Below are positions 55,370-64,000 of a DNA stretch of 64,000 bases, in pieces. Location: the NCBI GenBank assembly GCA_034231615.1, contig CM067316.1:62581353-62645352 (forward strand), given 5' to 3'. How positions within the stretch are numbered: the stretch's first letter is position 1; the number at the start of each line of letters is the position of its first letter. The stretch comes from Meghimatium bilineatum (taxonomy: Eukaryota; Mollusca; Gastropoda; Stylommatophora; Philomycidae). The translations under genes and the position numbers were made by a program. The notes beneath the pieces were generated by a model, which had not been told where the DNA came from, made no database searches, and worked only from the letters and a program-made list of their open reading frames with translations.

Positions 55370-55702
55370 TCAGGAATCATTCCAAATTCTTTCTTGAATA
55401 GCCTCATGAATAAAACAAAGGAACTGTGGGGAGAGATACAAATAAACTGAACCTCAACTCCATGGCAACCCTCTTTCATTTTAGTCAGTCAGTTCCTCTT
55501 TTGCCAAGTTTGACACATAGGGCAGATGTCATTATAGTACACAGGTCTAATGCTATCAATGATATTATCTGATATTCTTACAAAAGCACAAGAAACTGAA
55601 ATAGATTAGACCTGTAGACACTGAGTTGATTTACCTGAGGTAGGGTCAGAGGCACGCCGAAGTAAGGGGGGAAGATGTTGAAGTTCAGAACTGATTTTGT
55701 TG
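55370..55702 (-). CDS. Last two exons of an unidentified host gene
   Basis: Exon n-1 is 55,702-55,635: preceded by the acceptor ACATTCCTCTCCAG, followed by the donor CAG/GTAAAT, coding TKSVLNFNIFPPYFGVPLTL then PQ, with two leftover bases at its start. The intron is 211 bp and ends in TTTGTATCTCTCCCCACAG. The last exon, 55,423-55,370, codes FLCFIHEAIQERIWNDS and a TGA. The exons join in phase without a stop. I see three consensus splice sites, a stop and a downstream poly(A) signal. I infer a real gene running in from higher coordinates through the intron holding the 35-bp array. I do not recognise the protein and found no further exon upstream. The sequence does not resemble any LINE block in the window. 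Confidence 0.5.
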
Positions 55703-55739
55703 CTGGAGAGGAATGTTAAGAACAGATTTTATTCACAAA

Positions 55740-56408
55740 TTATGAGATTTGGTACCATCTAACTGTATTGTCTAGTCTGAGATTTGGTACCACCTAACTG
55801 TATTGTCTAGTCTGAGATTTGGTACCATCTAACTGTATTGTCTAGTCTGAGATTTGGTACTATCTAATTGTATTGTCTAGTCTGAGATTTGGTACCATCT
55901 AACTGTATTGTCTAGTCTGAGATTTGGTACCATCTAACTGTATTGTCTAATCTGAGATTTGGTACCATCTAACTGTATTGTCTAGTCTGAGATTTGGTAC
56001 CATCTAACTGTATTGTCTAGTCTGAGATTTGGTACCATCTAACTGTATTGTCTAGTCTGAGATTTGGTACCATCTAACTGTATTGTCTAGTCTGAGATTT
56101 GGTACCACCTAACTGTATTGTCTAGTCTGAGATTTGGTACCATCTAACTGTATTGTCTAGTCTGAGATTTGGTACCATCTAACTGTATTGTCTAATCTGA
56201 GATTTGGTACCATCTAACTGTATTGTCTAGTCTGAGATTTGGTACCATCTAACTGTATTGTCTAGTCTGAGATTTGGTACCATCTAACTGTATTGTCTAG
56301 TCTGAGATTTGGTACCATCTAACTGTATTATCTAGTCTGAGATTTGGTACCACCTAACTGTATTGTCTAGTCTGAGATTTGGTACCATATAACTGTATTG
56401 TCTAGTCT
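55740..56408. repeat. 35-bp minisatellite (probably intronic)
   Basis: Nineteen copies with GATTTGGTACCATCTAACTG and TATTGTCTAGTCT, very uniform (a few CACC, AATT or TAATC changes). It begins only about 25 bp from the splice acceptor branch region of the host exon at 55,702. Confidence 0.95.
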
Positions 56409-56845
56409 CAAGTCACTGCATGTATGAAATCAACAGATAACCTAAAAAACAGATTTATTTGTTTCTTAATTTATTTATGTTTTTTTACATACACAATCAG
56501 ATATTTTGAATGTATAAAGAGAGAACACTGAAGAAAATATTCGAAGTTTCATTGAAAAGATTCTAAGCAAGAGAAAGATAATGATATAGTTGGGAGAACA
56601 CATTAAGAGATAAAAGACAATTTTACAGAGCCAAAAATGATGGGTAAGCATCTGTGGCAATGTCAATAGCAATGTAGATAATGGTTAAAATGTTCCCCAA
56701 GTTTGATCATGGTTAGCTTTCAGGCTGGTGACCAGCATGTAATACAGAAACCTGTTCTCACATATGGCTGAGCTACTAGTGATATGGTTAATGATTTCTA
56801 CAGTTCAGTGAAAGTGTTAAACCAATGAATGTATGAGTTACCACA
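56409..56845 (+). pseudogene. LINE C-terminal scrap (about 56,505-56,715)
   Basis: Frameshifted reading IRYFECIKRENTEENIRSFI, EKILSKRKIMI, RQFYRAKNDG, then IMVKMFPKFDHG resembles the IRYFGHIxRE..ILxGKxxxKR..WRxMIA tail of LINE proteins. No family match within the window is good enough to name it. Confidence 0.4.
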
Positions 56846-56989
56846 GCCAAAGACAGATATGTGGGACCATAGGTGCAAATAAAACGGCAACACAACACAT
56901 TTTCCATTTCTGGACTAGATCCTGCTAGAAATCTATTAGGTTCAATGTCCTGCTACAAGAGAGATCTGGTGGGAGTTTCAGAATGGACG
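56846..56989 (+). mobile_element. SINE-like element, short form
   Basis: Starts GCCAAAGACAGATATGTGGG, carries GGACTAGATCCTGCTAGAAA and CCTGCTACAAGAGAGATCTG, and ends GGGAGTTTCAGAATGGACGG. The GAAGAA tail is replaced by a G-rich run (56,988-57,001). No target duplication found. The third copy with the same 5' start. Confidence 0.75.
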
Positions 56990-56999
56990 GGGGGAGGGG

Positions 57000-57310
57000 G
57001 GGAAACAGGATGAAGGATTATGCAGTTACTGCAGTCCTCCAATGGTTCTCTGATTCCACAGTTATCGTGCAATTCCCAATCTATGCTTTGAAAGATTCAC
57101 AATGGTTGATGTCTAACGTAACATGGAGAGAACACCTCACAAATATTTCAAAAAGAACAATCAACGAACACAAAACATAAATCATCAGTCATTACACTGT
57201 GAGAGATTTACTGAAGTGGAGATCTGATCACCTGTAGACATGTCCGGTGTGCGAAGCTGAAGTGGAGATCTGATCACCTGTAGACATGTCCGGTGTGCGA
57301 AGATGCTGAT
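57000..57310 (+). pseudogene. RH LINE C-terminal tail with 46-bp duplication
   Basis: After shifts: HYTVRDLLKWRSDHL, stop, TCPVCEAEV, parallel to TVSQ..LKERFEHLWTCPECSDDD in the 50-kb copy. The block from CTGAAGTGGAGATCTGATCA to GCGAAG is present twice (57,211-57,302). Confidence 0.6.
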
Positions 57311-57339
57311 CAACATACCTAAACCTAAATGGTTGGAGT

Positions 57340-57460
57340 TAGTATGAATGGTTCACATTTATAGCTACTTCCAGTCTCATGGGTATCACTTGGATCAACC
57401 ACCTTTAACATGCTGGCATCCATGGTAACAAGATAGCAGACTTGCACCCAATTCATCTTT
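57340..57460 (+). pseudogene. RNase H fragment
   Basis: ATSSLMGITWINHL, stop, HAGIHGNKIADLHP: the ..ITWIYCPGHAGIxGNExADxLA block of LINE RNase H with a lost CPG. The same ATSxLxGI context precedes HAGICGNERAD at 61.2 kb. It follows the C-terminal tail of another copy, so two fragments are stacked. Confidence 0.6.
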
Positions 57461-57529
57461 TGTTGGTCAATTGAAGTTGACATTTCAATATCTTCATCTT
57501 TGTGATACAAACCATGATGGCTGATCACT

Positions 57530-57665
57530 GCAGATATCAACCATTTCAATCTGGTATTTATTCTTGAATTTCTGTTGTATATTTCTTGCAGATCTTCCTC
57601 TATATTCTCCATCCACTTTCATGTCGGTCTATCTCTTAGTCTTTCTCTTTGTATTTGATTTGCAT
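57530..57665 (-). pseudogene. LINE C-terminal scrap
   Basis: Minus reading QIQRERLRDRPT, stop, KWMENIEEDLQEIYNRNSRI fits the RxRGRPRKxWMENIEEDL block of LINE C-termini. It continues as an open 95-codon frame whose later part is antisense to the RNase H fragment. Confidence 0.5.
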
Positions 57666-57839
57666 GTAGGAGAATGTGAAATTCAAGTGGTACATTGAAG
57701 AATGATATCATTTTCAACAGAAGAGTTTAAACCAGGAAAACAGTCTAACAAACATAGAAGATTGTTCGCAACAGTCTTACAGATATAGAGACGTGTGTCT
57801 ACATAACATAATTATCATAATGTGACATGTGTATATTCT

Positions 57840-59375
57840 CTCCAGAACGCTGTCTTTCCAATCAACTCCCTGAACCCTTCTGTGTCTTGAGCCCTTCAGC
57901 TTGAATTTTCCAATGACGTATTCATGTTATCTTTAATGTCATCAGTCCATCACCTTCTTGGTCTGCCCTTTCTTCTCCACCCAGGTGCTCTGTCCTCCAT
58001 TATTTGTCTTTCTAAACAATTGTGTCTCTTTATATGACCAAACAGGTGTGGTTTTCTTTGTGCTATTGTATTTAGTAACCAAAACTCTAATATCTTCAAT
58101 TTTTTTATAATTTCTGAGTTTCTCTTTTTTTCCTTCCATGATATTCAAACTGTCTTTCTGTAGAATTTCATCTCAAAGGCGTTGATCTTCTTTGTCGCTG
58201 TTTTACTTAGGATCCATGTTTCACAGCCATATGTTGCAACCAGAAAAAGTAAAGTTAATAGCACTAGCAGTTTCATTTCTATTTTGTTGTGTTTTTTTTT
58301 CCATATGTTTTTTAAACGTGTTATTTTACCATATGCCATTGCCAATCTCTTCCTTATCTCTGCCATGCAGTCTCCTACCCCGTTGATGTTTGCTCCTAAA
58401 TATTATAATTTATCCACACATTTTATTTCGGTATTGTCTATTCTGATTTTTAGTTGTTGTGTTGTTATATCTGTTGACATGATTTTTGTTTTTTGCGTGT
58501 TTAAATATAAGTTCTGTGATTTGCTGTATTTCTTTGTGTTCTTGATTAGTTGTTCCAATCCCTTTACATCATTTGAAAGAAGCACTGTGTCATCTGCGTA
58601 GGAAAATTTAGGAATTTAAAAACAATCAATGCTTAAAGTGTGGTGGTCAGCATTGTATATGTCTTCTCTCACATTCCTCATTATATTTTCTGCACAGATG
58701 TTGAACAGGTATGGGGAGAGTATGCATCCCTGCTTTAATCCACTCTGCATCTCAAACTACTCTGAGAGATCACCCTCTAACTTCACTGCAGCCTTTTGAT
58801 CTTGGTGATGCTCTCCTAAAAGATGAGTCAGATGTTCTTGGGAAACCTATGTTGTTCATTATCTGCTATAGTTTCTGATGTCTTGGGAAACCTATGTTGT
58901 TCATTATCTGCTATAGTTTCTGATGTCTTGGGAAACCTATGTTGTTCATTATCTGCTATAGTTTCTGATGTCTTGGGAAACCTATGTTGTTCATTATCTG
59001 CTATAGTTTCTGATGTCTTGGGAAACCTATGTTGTTCATTATCTGCTATAGTTTCTGATGTCTTGGGAAACCTATGTTGTTCATTATCTGCTATAGTTTC
59101 TGATGTCTTGGGAAACCTATGTTGTTCATTATCTGCTATAGTTTCTGATGTCTTGGGAAACCTATGTTGTTCATTATCTGCTATAGTTTCTGATGTCTTG
59201 GGAAACCTATGTTGTTCATTATCTGCTATAGTTTCTGATGTTGGATGCAGTTGAACACTTTTGAGTAATCTATGAAGCTAATATGCAGTTCAGTTGAGAA
59301 TTCCTACACTTTTCTAATATTTGCATTTGTTTTATCTATCTGGTATCTTTCATTCTTCTTAATGTCCTAACCATC
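57840..59375 (-). pseudogene. RT-I LINE reverse transcriptase with YADD, carrying an internal array
   Basis: Minus order: LEKCRNSQLNCILAS and FIDYSKVFNCIQHQKL (catalytic-A block), MNNIGFPR (expanded into the 45-bp array), AAVKLEGDLSE, GLKQGCILSPYLFNICAENI, MRNVREDIYNADHH, KFSYADDTVLLSNDVKGLEQ (about 58,560-58,612), LNTQKTKIMSTDITTQQLKI, AEIRKRLAMAYGKITRLKNI, LVATYGCETWILSKTATKKI, MEGKKEKLRNYKKIEDIRVL, HNCLERQIMEDRAPG and FRELIGKTAFWREY near 57,850. Both catalytic motifs remain, but stops and shifts are present. The upstream endonuclease is not seen. Confidence 0.88.
58825..59240. repeat. 45-bp array of RT-I coding sequence
   Basis: Nine near-perfect copies of a 45-bp (15-codon) unit with GGGAAACCTATGTTGTTCAT. 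Minus-strand codons read MNNIGFPR and the preceding KL..I. The first copy is preceded by its diverged original (TTCTTGGGAAACC at 58,833). Confidence 0.95.
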
Positions 59376-59384
59376 TAAGTCTGT

Positions 59385-59945
59385 TTTCAAGATGGATCTG
59401 CATCTAAGTCTGTTTTCAAGATGGCTCTGCATCTAAGTCTATTTGTAAGATGGATCTGCATCTAAGTCTGTTTTCAAGATGGCTCTGCATCTAAGTCTGT
59501 TTTCAAGATGGATCTGCATCTAAGTCTGTTTTCAAGATGGCTCTGCATCTAAGTCTGTTTTCAAGATGGATCTGCATCTAAGTCTGTTTTCAAGATGGAT
59601 CTGCATCTAAGTCTGTTTTCAAGATGGATCTGCATCTAAGTCTGTTTTCAAGATGGATCTGCATCTAAGTCTATTTTCAAGATGGATCTGCATCTAAGTC
59701 TGTTTTCAAGATGGATCTGCATCTAAGTCTGTTTTCAAGATGGATCTGCATCTAAGTCTGTTTTCAAGATGGATCTGCATCTATTTTCAAGATGGATCTG
59801 CATCTAAGTCTGCTTTCAAGATGGCTCTGCATCTGTCTGTTTTCAAGATGGCTCTGCATCTAAGTCTGTTTTCAAGATAGCTCTGCATTTGTCTGTTTTC
59901 AAGTTGGCTCTGCATCTGTCTGTTCTCAAGATGGCTCTGATGGGT
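59385..59945. repeat. 29/27-bp minisatellite
   Basis: About 19 copies with CATCTAAGTCTGTTTTCAAG and ATGGATCTG or ATGGCTCTG. 27-bp forms (CATCTGTCTG) gather at the right end. It lies immediately upstream (minus sense) of the GTRD-like part of RT-I and ends about 60 bp from a SINE. Confidence 0.93.
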
Positions 59946-60004
59946 ATAGATCTATATAGATCACTCATTTCTTTGTTGTCTATAATTGATATTATCTTTA
60001 AATG

Positions 60005-60268
60005 TTTTTCTGCATTTATTCTCAAAACCTGCAGATTAGCAGATGTAGTACGAAGAACGGAATGTGCTGTGTTATATTATATAGCTCAGTATAACTTCAC
60101 CTTCTGGCCTGACATATCAAACTTCAGCATGACTTTTCAGTCACTTTTACCCTCTATGGGATAAGACAGCCAACTCCACCCCAAAACTTCCTTAGTCATT
60201 TTTTATGACATGCATGACAGGTAACCGCTGCCATCCTTTTATCTCTTTGAGGCCGGCAACACACGAGA
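60005..60268 (-). mobile_element. SINE-like element, long form, minus strand
   Basis: Minus reading starts CTCGTGTGTTGCCGGCCTCA, then ATGCATGTCATAAAAAATGA, CTAAGGAAGTTTTGGGGTGG, CATGCTGAAGTTTGATATGT, and ends TTTGAGAATAAATGCAGAAA with a degenerate tail. Alignable end to end with 6,080-6,358. No convincing target duplication. Confidence 0.78.
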
Positions 60269-60289
60269 GTGTTGAATTTTTATCTTGAT

Positions 60290-60490
60290 AGATCCATATA
60301 CTTACTTATCCAATCCCTAGGGTTGATAGCTTTCATTCTTTCTTCCCAGTACCAGGGATAGATTCATATATCATTCATAATAAAATGTTCTAAAAAAACA
60401 AAACTTATGTTGTGTTTCATCTTGATCTGTTATCTTCCATGTCTGTGAACCATATATAACAACTATACATCGGTGACCTTTATTTCCATT
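60290..60490 (-). pseudogene. LINE C-terminal scrap
   Basis: Minus reading RCIVVIYGSQTWKITDQDET then FRTFYYE and NLSLVLGRKNESYQP: the LLYGSETWxxTxxDExxLxxF landmark of many LINE RT C-termini. Too short to place in a family. Confidence 0.5.
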
Positions 60491-60491
60491 A

Positions 60492-60656
60492 CACAGTCAA
60501 GTTCCATTATAACAACTTGGTAAGTACTAATAAAATATTTATGTAATAACAGAACTTTGCTATATACAATAAAGAATAAATATATTTGGGGATTTTTAAA
60601 AGTGTTGTTAAATATGAACATGTGCTATAAAAGCACTATAGGGTGATTTCACTATA
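60492..60656. mobile_element. TA-flanked MITE T, copy 2
   Basis: Reverse complement aligns to 47,430-47,609: ATAGTGAAATCACCCTATAG, AACAACACTTTTAAAAATCC, TATTTATTCTTTATTG and CTGTTATTACATAAATATTT. Ends are eroded and the right end merges into an (AT)n tract at 60,655-60,702. Confidence 0.65.
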
Positions 60657-60675
60657 TATATATATAGTGAAATAG

Positions 60676-60709
<34 letters not shown>

Positions 60710-60823
60710 ACATTTTGGACATATTGCATTTCATATTATATCTAGTTTGTTATCTCACTACAAGTGCTACCGGGTAATTTGATCTGTCATTCTCTTTGAA
60801 CCGTTAACAATTTTTCCAAAATA

Positions 60824-60985
60824 CAGTTGAATCCCAATTATAGTGAATTGGTCCAGACCGATGATATTATGTATGTTATAACCACAAATATAAATACGAT
60901 ATACAGTTATATATCGGTAATGAATAAGCTAATTTGGGATTTTGAAGTGTTTGTTATAATAGAATGCACTATAAAGGGATTCCAC
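60824..60985. mobile_element. TA-flanked MITE T, copy 3
   Basis: CAGTTGAATCCC at the left and GGGATTCCAC at the right (inverted), TA on both sides (60,822-60,823; 60,986-60,987). The interior has GGTCCAGACCGATGATATTA, matching TTAGTCCGGACCAAAATG of copy 1 in reverse. Confidence 0.72.
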
Positions 60986-60989
60986 TATG

Positions 60990-61195
60990 CTAAAATCTTG
61001 ATATTACACAAATGTTTATAATATATAAAATATGCTTACAAATTAACAATCAAATTTGAGGAGGAGATTTCAGTCAAACTCAAGCAATAACGAAATGAAC
61101 ATTAGTAAAGAATGTAAGCTGAAATGCAACTTCACAAATAAATCATGTTTTATATATATATATGTTTGTGCACTTTGATGTGTGCAGTATATATA
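60990..61195. other. AT-rich spacer with TATA microsatellites
   Basis: Short (TA)n tracts at 61,150-61,165 and 61,189-61,199. No gene seen. Confidence 0.5.
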
Positions 61196-61199
61196 TATT

Positions 61200-61600
61200 G
61201 ATATGATGTTTGCAAATAAACACTTCCACTACACTAGCTACTTCCAACCTCTGTGGCATCAAATGTATTTTCTGCCTGGGACATGCAGGCATCTGTGGTA
61301 ATGAGAGAGCAGACATACTTGCATTTAATGTACCCAAAGATGTGGAGCTGATAATGGGCAAGGGTGACATACTGAAGCTGTGTCATGAAAGCCTGCTGGA
61401 TGCGGACATATGGATTGAAAAGACATTAATGGAGAATATGATATTAAATGTGGAACTAGTACAACTAAATGTCTACAGGGTAGAATGAGGAGCGTATTCA
61501 ACCAATGAGCCACAGAAACAATTAGCATGAATACCCATAAACACTTTTTGGGGGACTCAGGGAGACTGAGCACTGATGAGTCTGCCCTGAGTGCAATAAT
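61200..61600 (+). pseudogene. RH LINE: RNase H domain and C-terminus
   Basis: Open for 92 codons: ATSNLCGIKCIFCLGHAGIC, GNERADILAFNVPKDVELIM, GKGDILKLCHESLLDADIWI, KTLMENMILNVELVQLNVYR; then stops, then a C-terminus ending DESALSAIMLVYN-stop at about 61,610. The GHAG..GNERADILA block is intact, so this is the best preserved RNase H fragment here. The RT part is absent (5' truncation). Confidence 0.8.
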
Positions 61601-61870
61601 GTTGGTTTACAACTGATAACTCATTCAATGTTGATTATAACTGATAACTCATTCAATGTTGATTTATAACTGATAACTCATTCAATGTTGGTTTATAATG
61701 GATAACTCATTCAATGATGTTGGTTTATAACTGATAACTCATTCAATGATGTTGGTTTATAACTGATAACTCATTCAATGATGTTGGTTTATAATTGATA
61801 ACTCATTCAATGATGTTGGTTTATAACTGATAACTCATTCAATGATGTTGGTTTATAACTGATAACTCAA
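61592..61870. repeat. 32/28-bp minisatellite at the RH 3' end
   Basis: About nine copies with TGATAACTCATTCAATGATG and TTGGTTTATAAC. The first units (28 bp, without GATG) overlap the last codons and stop of the RH element, so the array appears to have started from the element's 3' terminus. Confidence 0.92.
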
Positions 61871-62249
61871 ACATAAATACAGAAATTCAACATATTCACC
61901 AAAAGATTTTGGTCAAGTTAGGGACATACATAGAAAAACTTCCCCTCTACAGATATTCACAGAAATCTGTATGGGAACACTGAGACTTGCTGTGTAGACA
62001 TGTTAAACTGAATGGGAGCACTGAGAAGATTTCAAATACAGCAACATTTATCAAGATAACTGGACTTGCTGTGTAGATATGTTAAACTGCAAATGAGAAC
62101 AAGAAAAACTTCATTACTTCTTATGTTAGCTAAAGCCACAAATAAGAGAATCATACAGAAATAAAGCAGATGAGAAATGAATGCAAACCAAGTTTTTATT
62201 TACATTATAATACAATTCCTAGTTTTTAAAAACAATTTAAAACAATCCA
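61871..62249. other. Spacer with an 80-bp spaced duplication
   Basis: ACTTGCTGTGTAGACATGTT and ACTTGCTGTGTAGATATGTT with AAACTG lie about 78 bp apart (61,985 and 62,063). A minus-strand acceptor-like pyrimidine tract ends at TTTGCAG (about 62,090), but no exon follows that I can support. Confidence 0.4.
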
Positions 62250-64000
62250 AGAAATTTGGGCTGTAAGCAAATTGCAAGAAGATTATATCGAGTACAGGTC
62301 AGTTAAATCAATACTTCCAACAATAACAACAACATCAATAACAAAGAAAATCATTAAAGATGTTAAAACTAAAGCTTGGCAAGAATATGGCAAATAATTA
62401 AGCAATCAACAAGCACCAAAGAAATCATAAACAAAAATTAAGAACATGAGAAACAGCAAAGATAAATATGAACCAACTGAAATAATAAATGATGAAAACG
62501 TAAAGCCAATCAATGACCAGAAACGAATCATGGAAAGGTGACAACAATATTTTAAAAAATTGCTTTATCTAAAAGATAAAAGGGACTGCAACATACTAAA
62601 CAATATTACGGAACAGTTAGAACCAAATATATTGCTAGCAGAAATAGAAAATGCCATACAAACAGCCCCATCAAACAAACCCCAGAACCCAACAACATAC
62701 AAGTAGAATTAAAGCAGCAGCAGATATAGGGATATAATGGTTACATAGGCTATTTAATATAATATGGAACACACAAGAAACACCAGAAGATGGAAAATTG
62801 CTGTAATAATACCTATCTGGAAGAAAAAAGGCAGCAAAAGAGATTGTACAAAGTACAAGGTATTTCATTTCTAAGCTACACTGGAAACATTTTCACCAGA
62901 ACTCCAGAAAGAAGATTACCAGCATTCATAGAACCACAGCTTAACAATACCCAAATGGGGTTCCGTAAGAACAAAAGATGTACAGATTCCATTTTTACAC
63001 TCAGACAACTATAAGAAAAGAAACAACTGAAAACAACAAAGAATTGTATATTGCATTTTTCAACCAAGAAAAAAGCTTTCGACAGAGTAGACAGATAACA
63101 ACTTTGGAAAATATGGTGTTCCTCAACAACTAATCAACTTGTATAGAAGTAGTTACACAAGCAGTCAATATTCAGCTACAACAAGTGTTGGGCTTTCAGA
63201 TAAATTCCACATACACTCTGGAGTGTGACAAGGATGCGTTCTATTTTCCTTGCTATTCATCGCATATATCAATTGCATATCAAAGTCCAACACTAATGCA
63301 GAAGACAACTAACAACCCCTAAGTGAACTTCTTTTTGCAGATGAACAAGCAATAATATCAACAATAAATGAAAAACTACAACAATATAAATAGACCCCAC
63401 AAAACATGTAGGGACTTTAACGTGATAAATACAGAAAAAAATTGAAGTAATGTTAATTGCAAAAACAGACAGAAACACCACTATTCTAATCGATGACGAA
63501 CAACTTAAACAGGTGAAATAATTCACTATCTTGGAAGCATCATATCATAGAATGGGAAAACACCAAAAAAATCCAACATAGATGCAACATAGCATACCGG
63601 ATCATGGGGCAGATGTCTCCTATTTTTAAAAACAAAAATGTGAGCATGAACACTAAAACTGCACTATATAAAATGATCACAATACTATCACTATGCTACC
63701 AATGTCAAACGTGGACACTAACAGAAGAATCCAAAAGAAAACTTGTTACAACAGGAATAACTTGTCTTCATAGAGTCCTCAGAGTAATAATAAGAAACAG
63801 AGTCTGAAACAAAAACATCAGAAGACTAACAAACACAATGTCAATACTGGACACAATGTAAATCCTGGATTACATTAGAAGACAACAGATTAAGTGGTTT
63901 TCACATGCTTTTAGACTACCATCAGATAATGCCTCTCAAAAATCATTACTATAAAGACACAATGGATTCAAAGCCAGGGGCAGACCTTGCAAACGATGGA
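62250..64000 (+). pseudogene. RT-L LINE, largest copy, runs off the window
   Basis: Order: KTKAWQEYGK-like linker, MRNSKDKYEPTEIINDEN, INDQKRIMER, ITEQLEPNILLAEIENAIQT, AVIIPIWKKKGSKRDCTKYK, ERRLPAFIEPQLNNTQMGFR, KNKRCTDSIFTLRQL, a broken motif A (STKKKLST), YGVPQQLINLYRSSYTSSQY, FHIHSGV.QGCVLFSLLFIA, LSELLFADEQAIISTINEKL (63,318-63,378, catalytic D-D changed to D-E), NKNVSMNTKTALYKMITILS, LCYQCQTWTLTEESKRKLVT, NIRRLTNTMSILD, YIRRQQIKWFSHAFRLPSDN and KARGRPCKRW at 63,970-64,000. The 3' end lies beyond the window. Confidence 0.88.

Noticed and set aside
7830-56408. CRISPR-like arrays
   Set aside because: Units are contiguous, without unique spacers, and the context is eukaryotic (SINEs, LINEs, splice sites); these are minisatellites.
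61985-62095. Host exon after the acceptor-like TTCTCATTTGCAG (minus strand)
   Set aside because: All three frames close quickly or lack a donor, and the text is a local 78-bp spaced duplication.
1-64000. rRNA, snRNA or miRNA genes
   Set aside because: No stretch resembles a conserved rRNA core, an snRNA, or a hairpin with miRNA-like pairing apart from the MITE-type palindromes listed.

Overview
ORGANISM. The window is AT-rich animal DNA, with no bacterial-style operons, ribosome-binding sites or dense genes. It carries many decayed non-LTR retrotransposon (LINE) fragments, SINEs with target-site duplications (TSDs), terminal-inverted-repeat (TIR) elements, consensus splice sites and a very large load of minisatellites. 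The reverse-transcriptase (RT) types recall those reported from marine invertebrates, molluscs in particular. That placement is inference from remembered protein styles, not a search.

NAMES USED HERE. I group LINE relics by protein signature: RT-A (3' end ..GGCACTTGATGATGATGA), RT-B (..EGGRRR..), RT-D (..YGELC.GKH.. with a C-terminal zinc-knuckle-like end), RT-F (..FYRRML.. and ..RKTNEEVL..), RT-H (..NQIPIRAYN..PGDRQ-stop), RT-I (..RQIMEGRAPRRRR..), RT-K (..LFADDCALTAS..), RT-L (..YIRRQQIKWFSH..), RT-M and RT-N (YADD-type RTs) and RH (fragments with an RNase H domain, ..GHAGxxGNExAD..). None is intact; frameshifts, stops and deletions are everywhere.

LAYOUT. 0-5 kb: RT-F relic broken by two minisatellites, then RT-B and two tail-to-tail RT-D relics. 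5-13 kb: RT-H, a complete SINE, RT-F, RT-L and five arrays. 13-14.6 kb: quiet. 14.6-17.4 kb: RT-F with a 42-bp array, RT-A, and RT-B split by a SINE. 18-20 kb: a hAT-type MITE and two arrays. 20.7-25 kb: RT-M, RT-B and RT-L, the last split by a 515-bp TIR element. 25-29 kb: arrays, including a 1.5-kb one. 29-33.5 kb: mostly unassigned, with a GC-richer patch. 33.7-41.5 kb: many RT relics, a tRNA-derived SINE and a foldback element. 41.5-47 kb: quiet AT-rich DNA with an unidentified, duplicated, decayed minus-strand coding sequence. 47-53 kb: nested RT and RNase H relics. 53.6-55.1 kb: 1.5-kb 32-bp array. 55.2-55.7 kb: the best host-gene candidate, two phase-compatible minus-strand exons with consensus splice sites, a stop and a polyadenylation signal. 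55.7-64 kb: array, SINEs, RNase H relics, RT-I with two arrays, three TA-flanked MITEs, and an RT-L relic running off the window end.

MAIN POINT. I count about 35 tandem arrays covering roughly 14-15 kb (about 23%, hand-summed). In at least a dozen the repeat unit is a piece of a retrotransposon coding sequence that can still be read in the flanks (for example the GVRQGC, LQASTK, NNIGFPR, IRRLTNTTPVLDY and RKTNEEVL segments). The window therefore looks like a locus where minisatellites repeatedly start inside dead LINE open reading frames. All long array ORFs are by-products of this, not genes.
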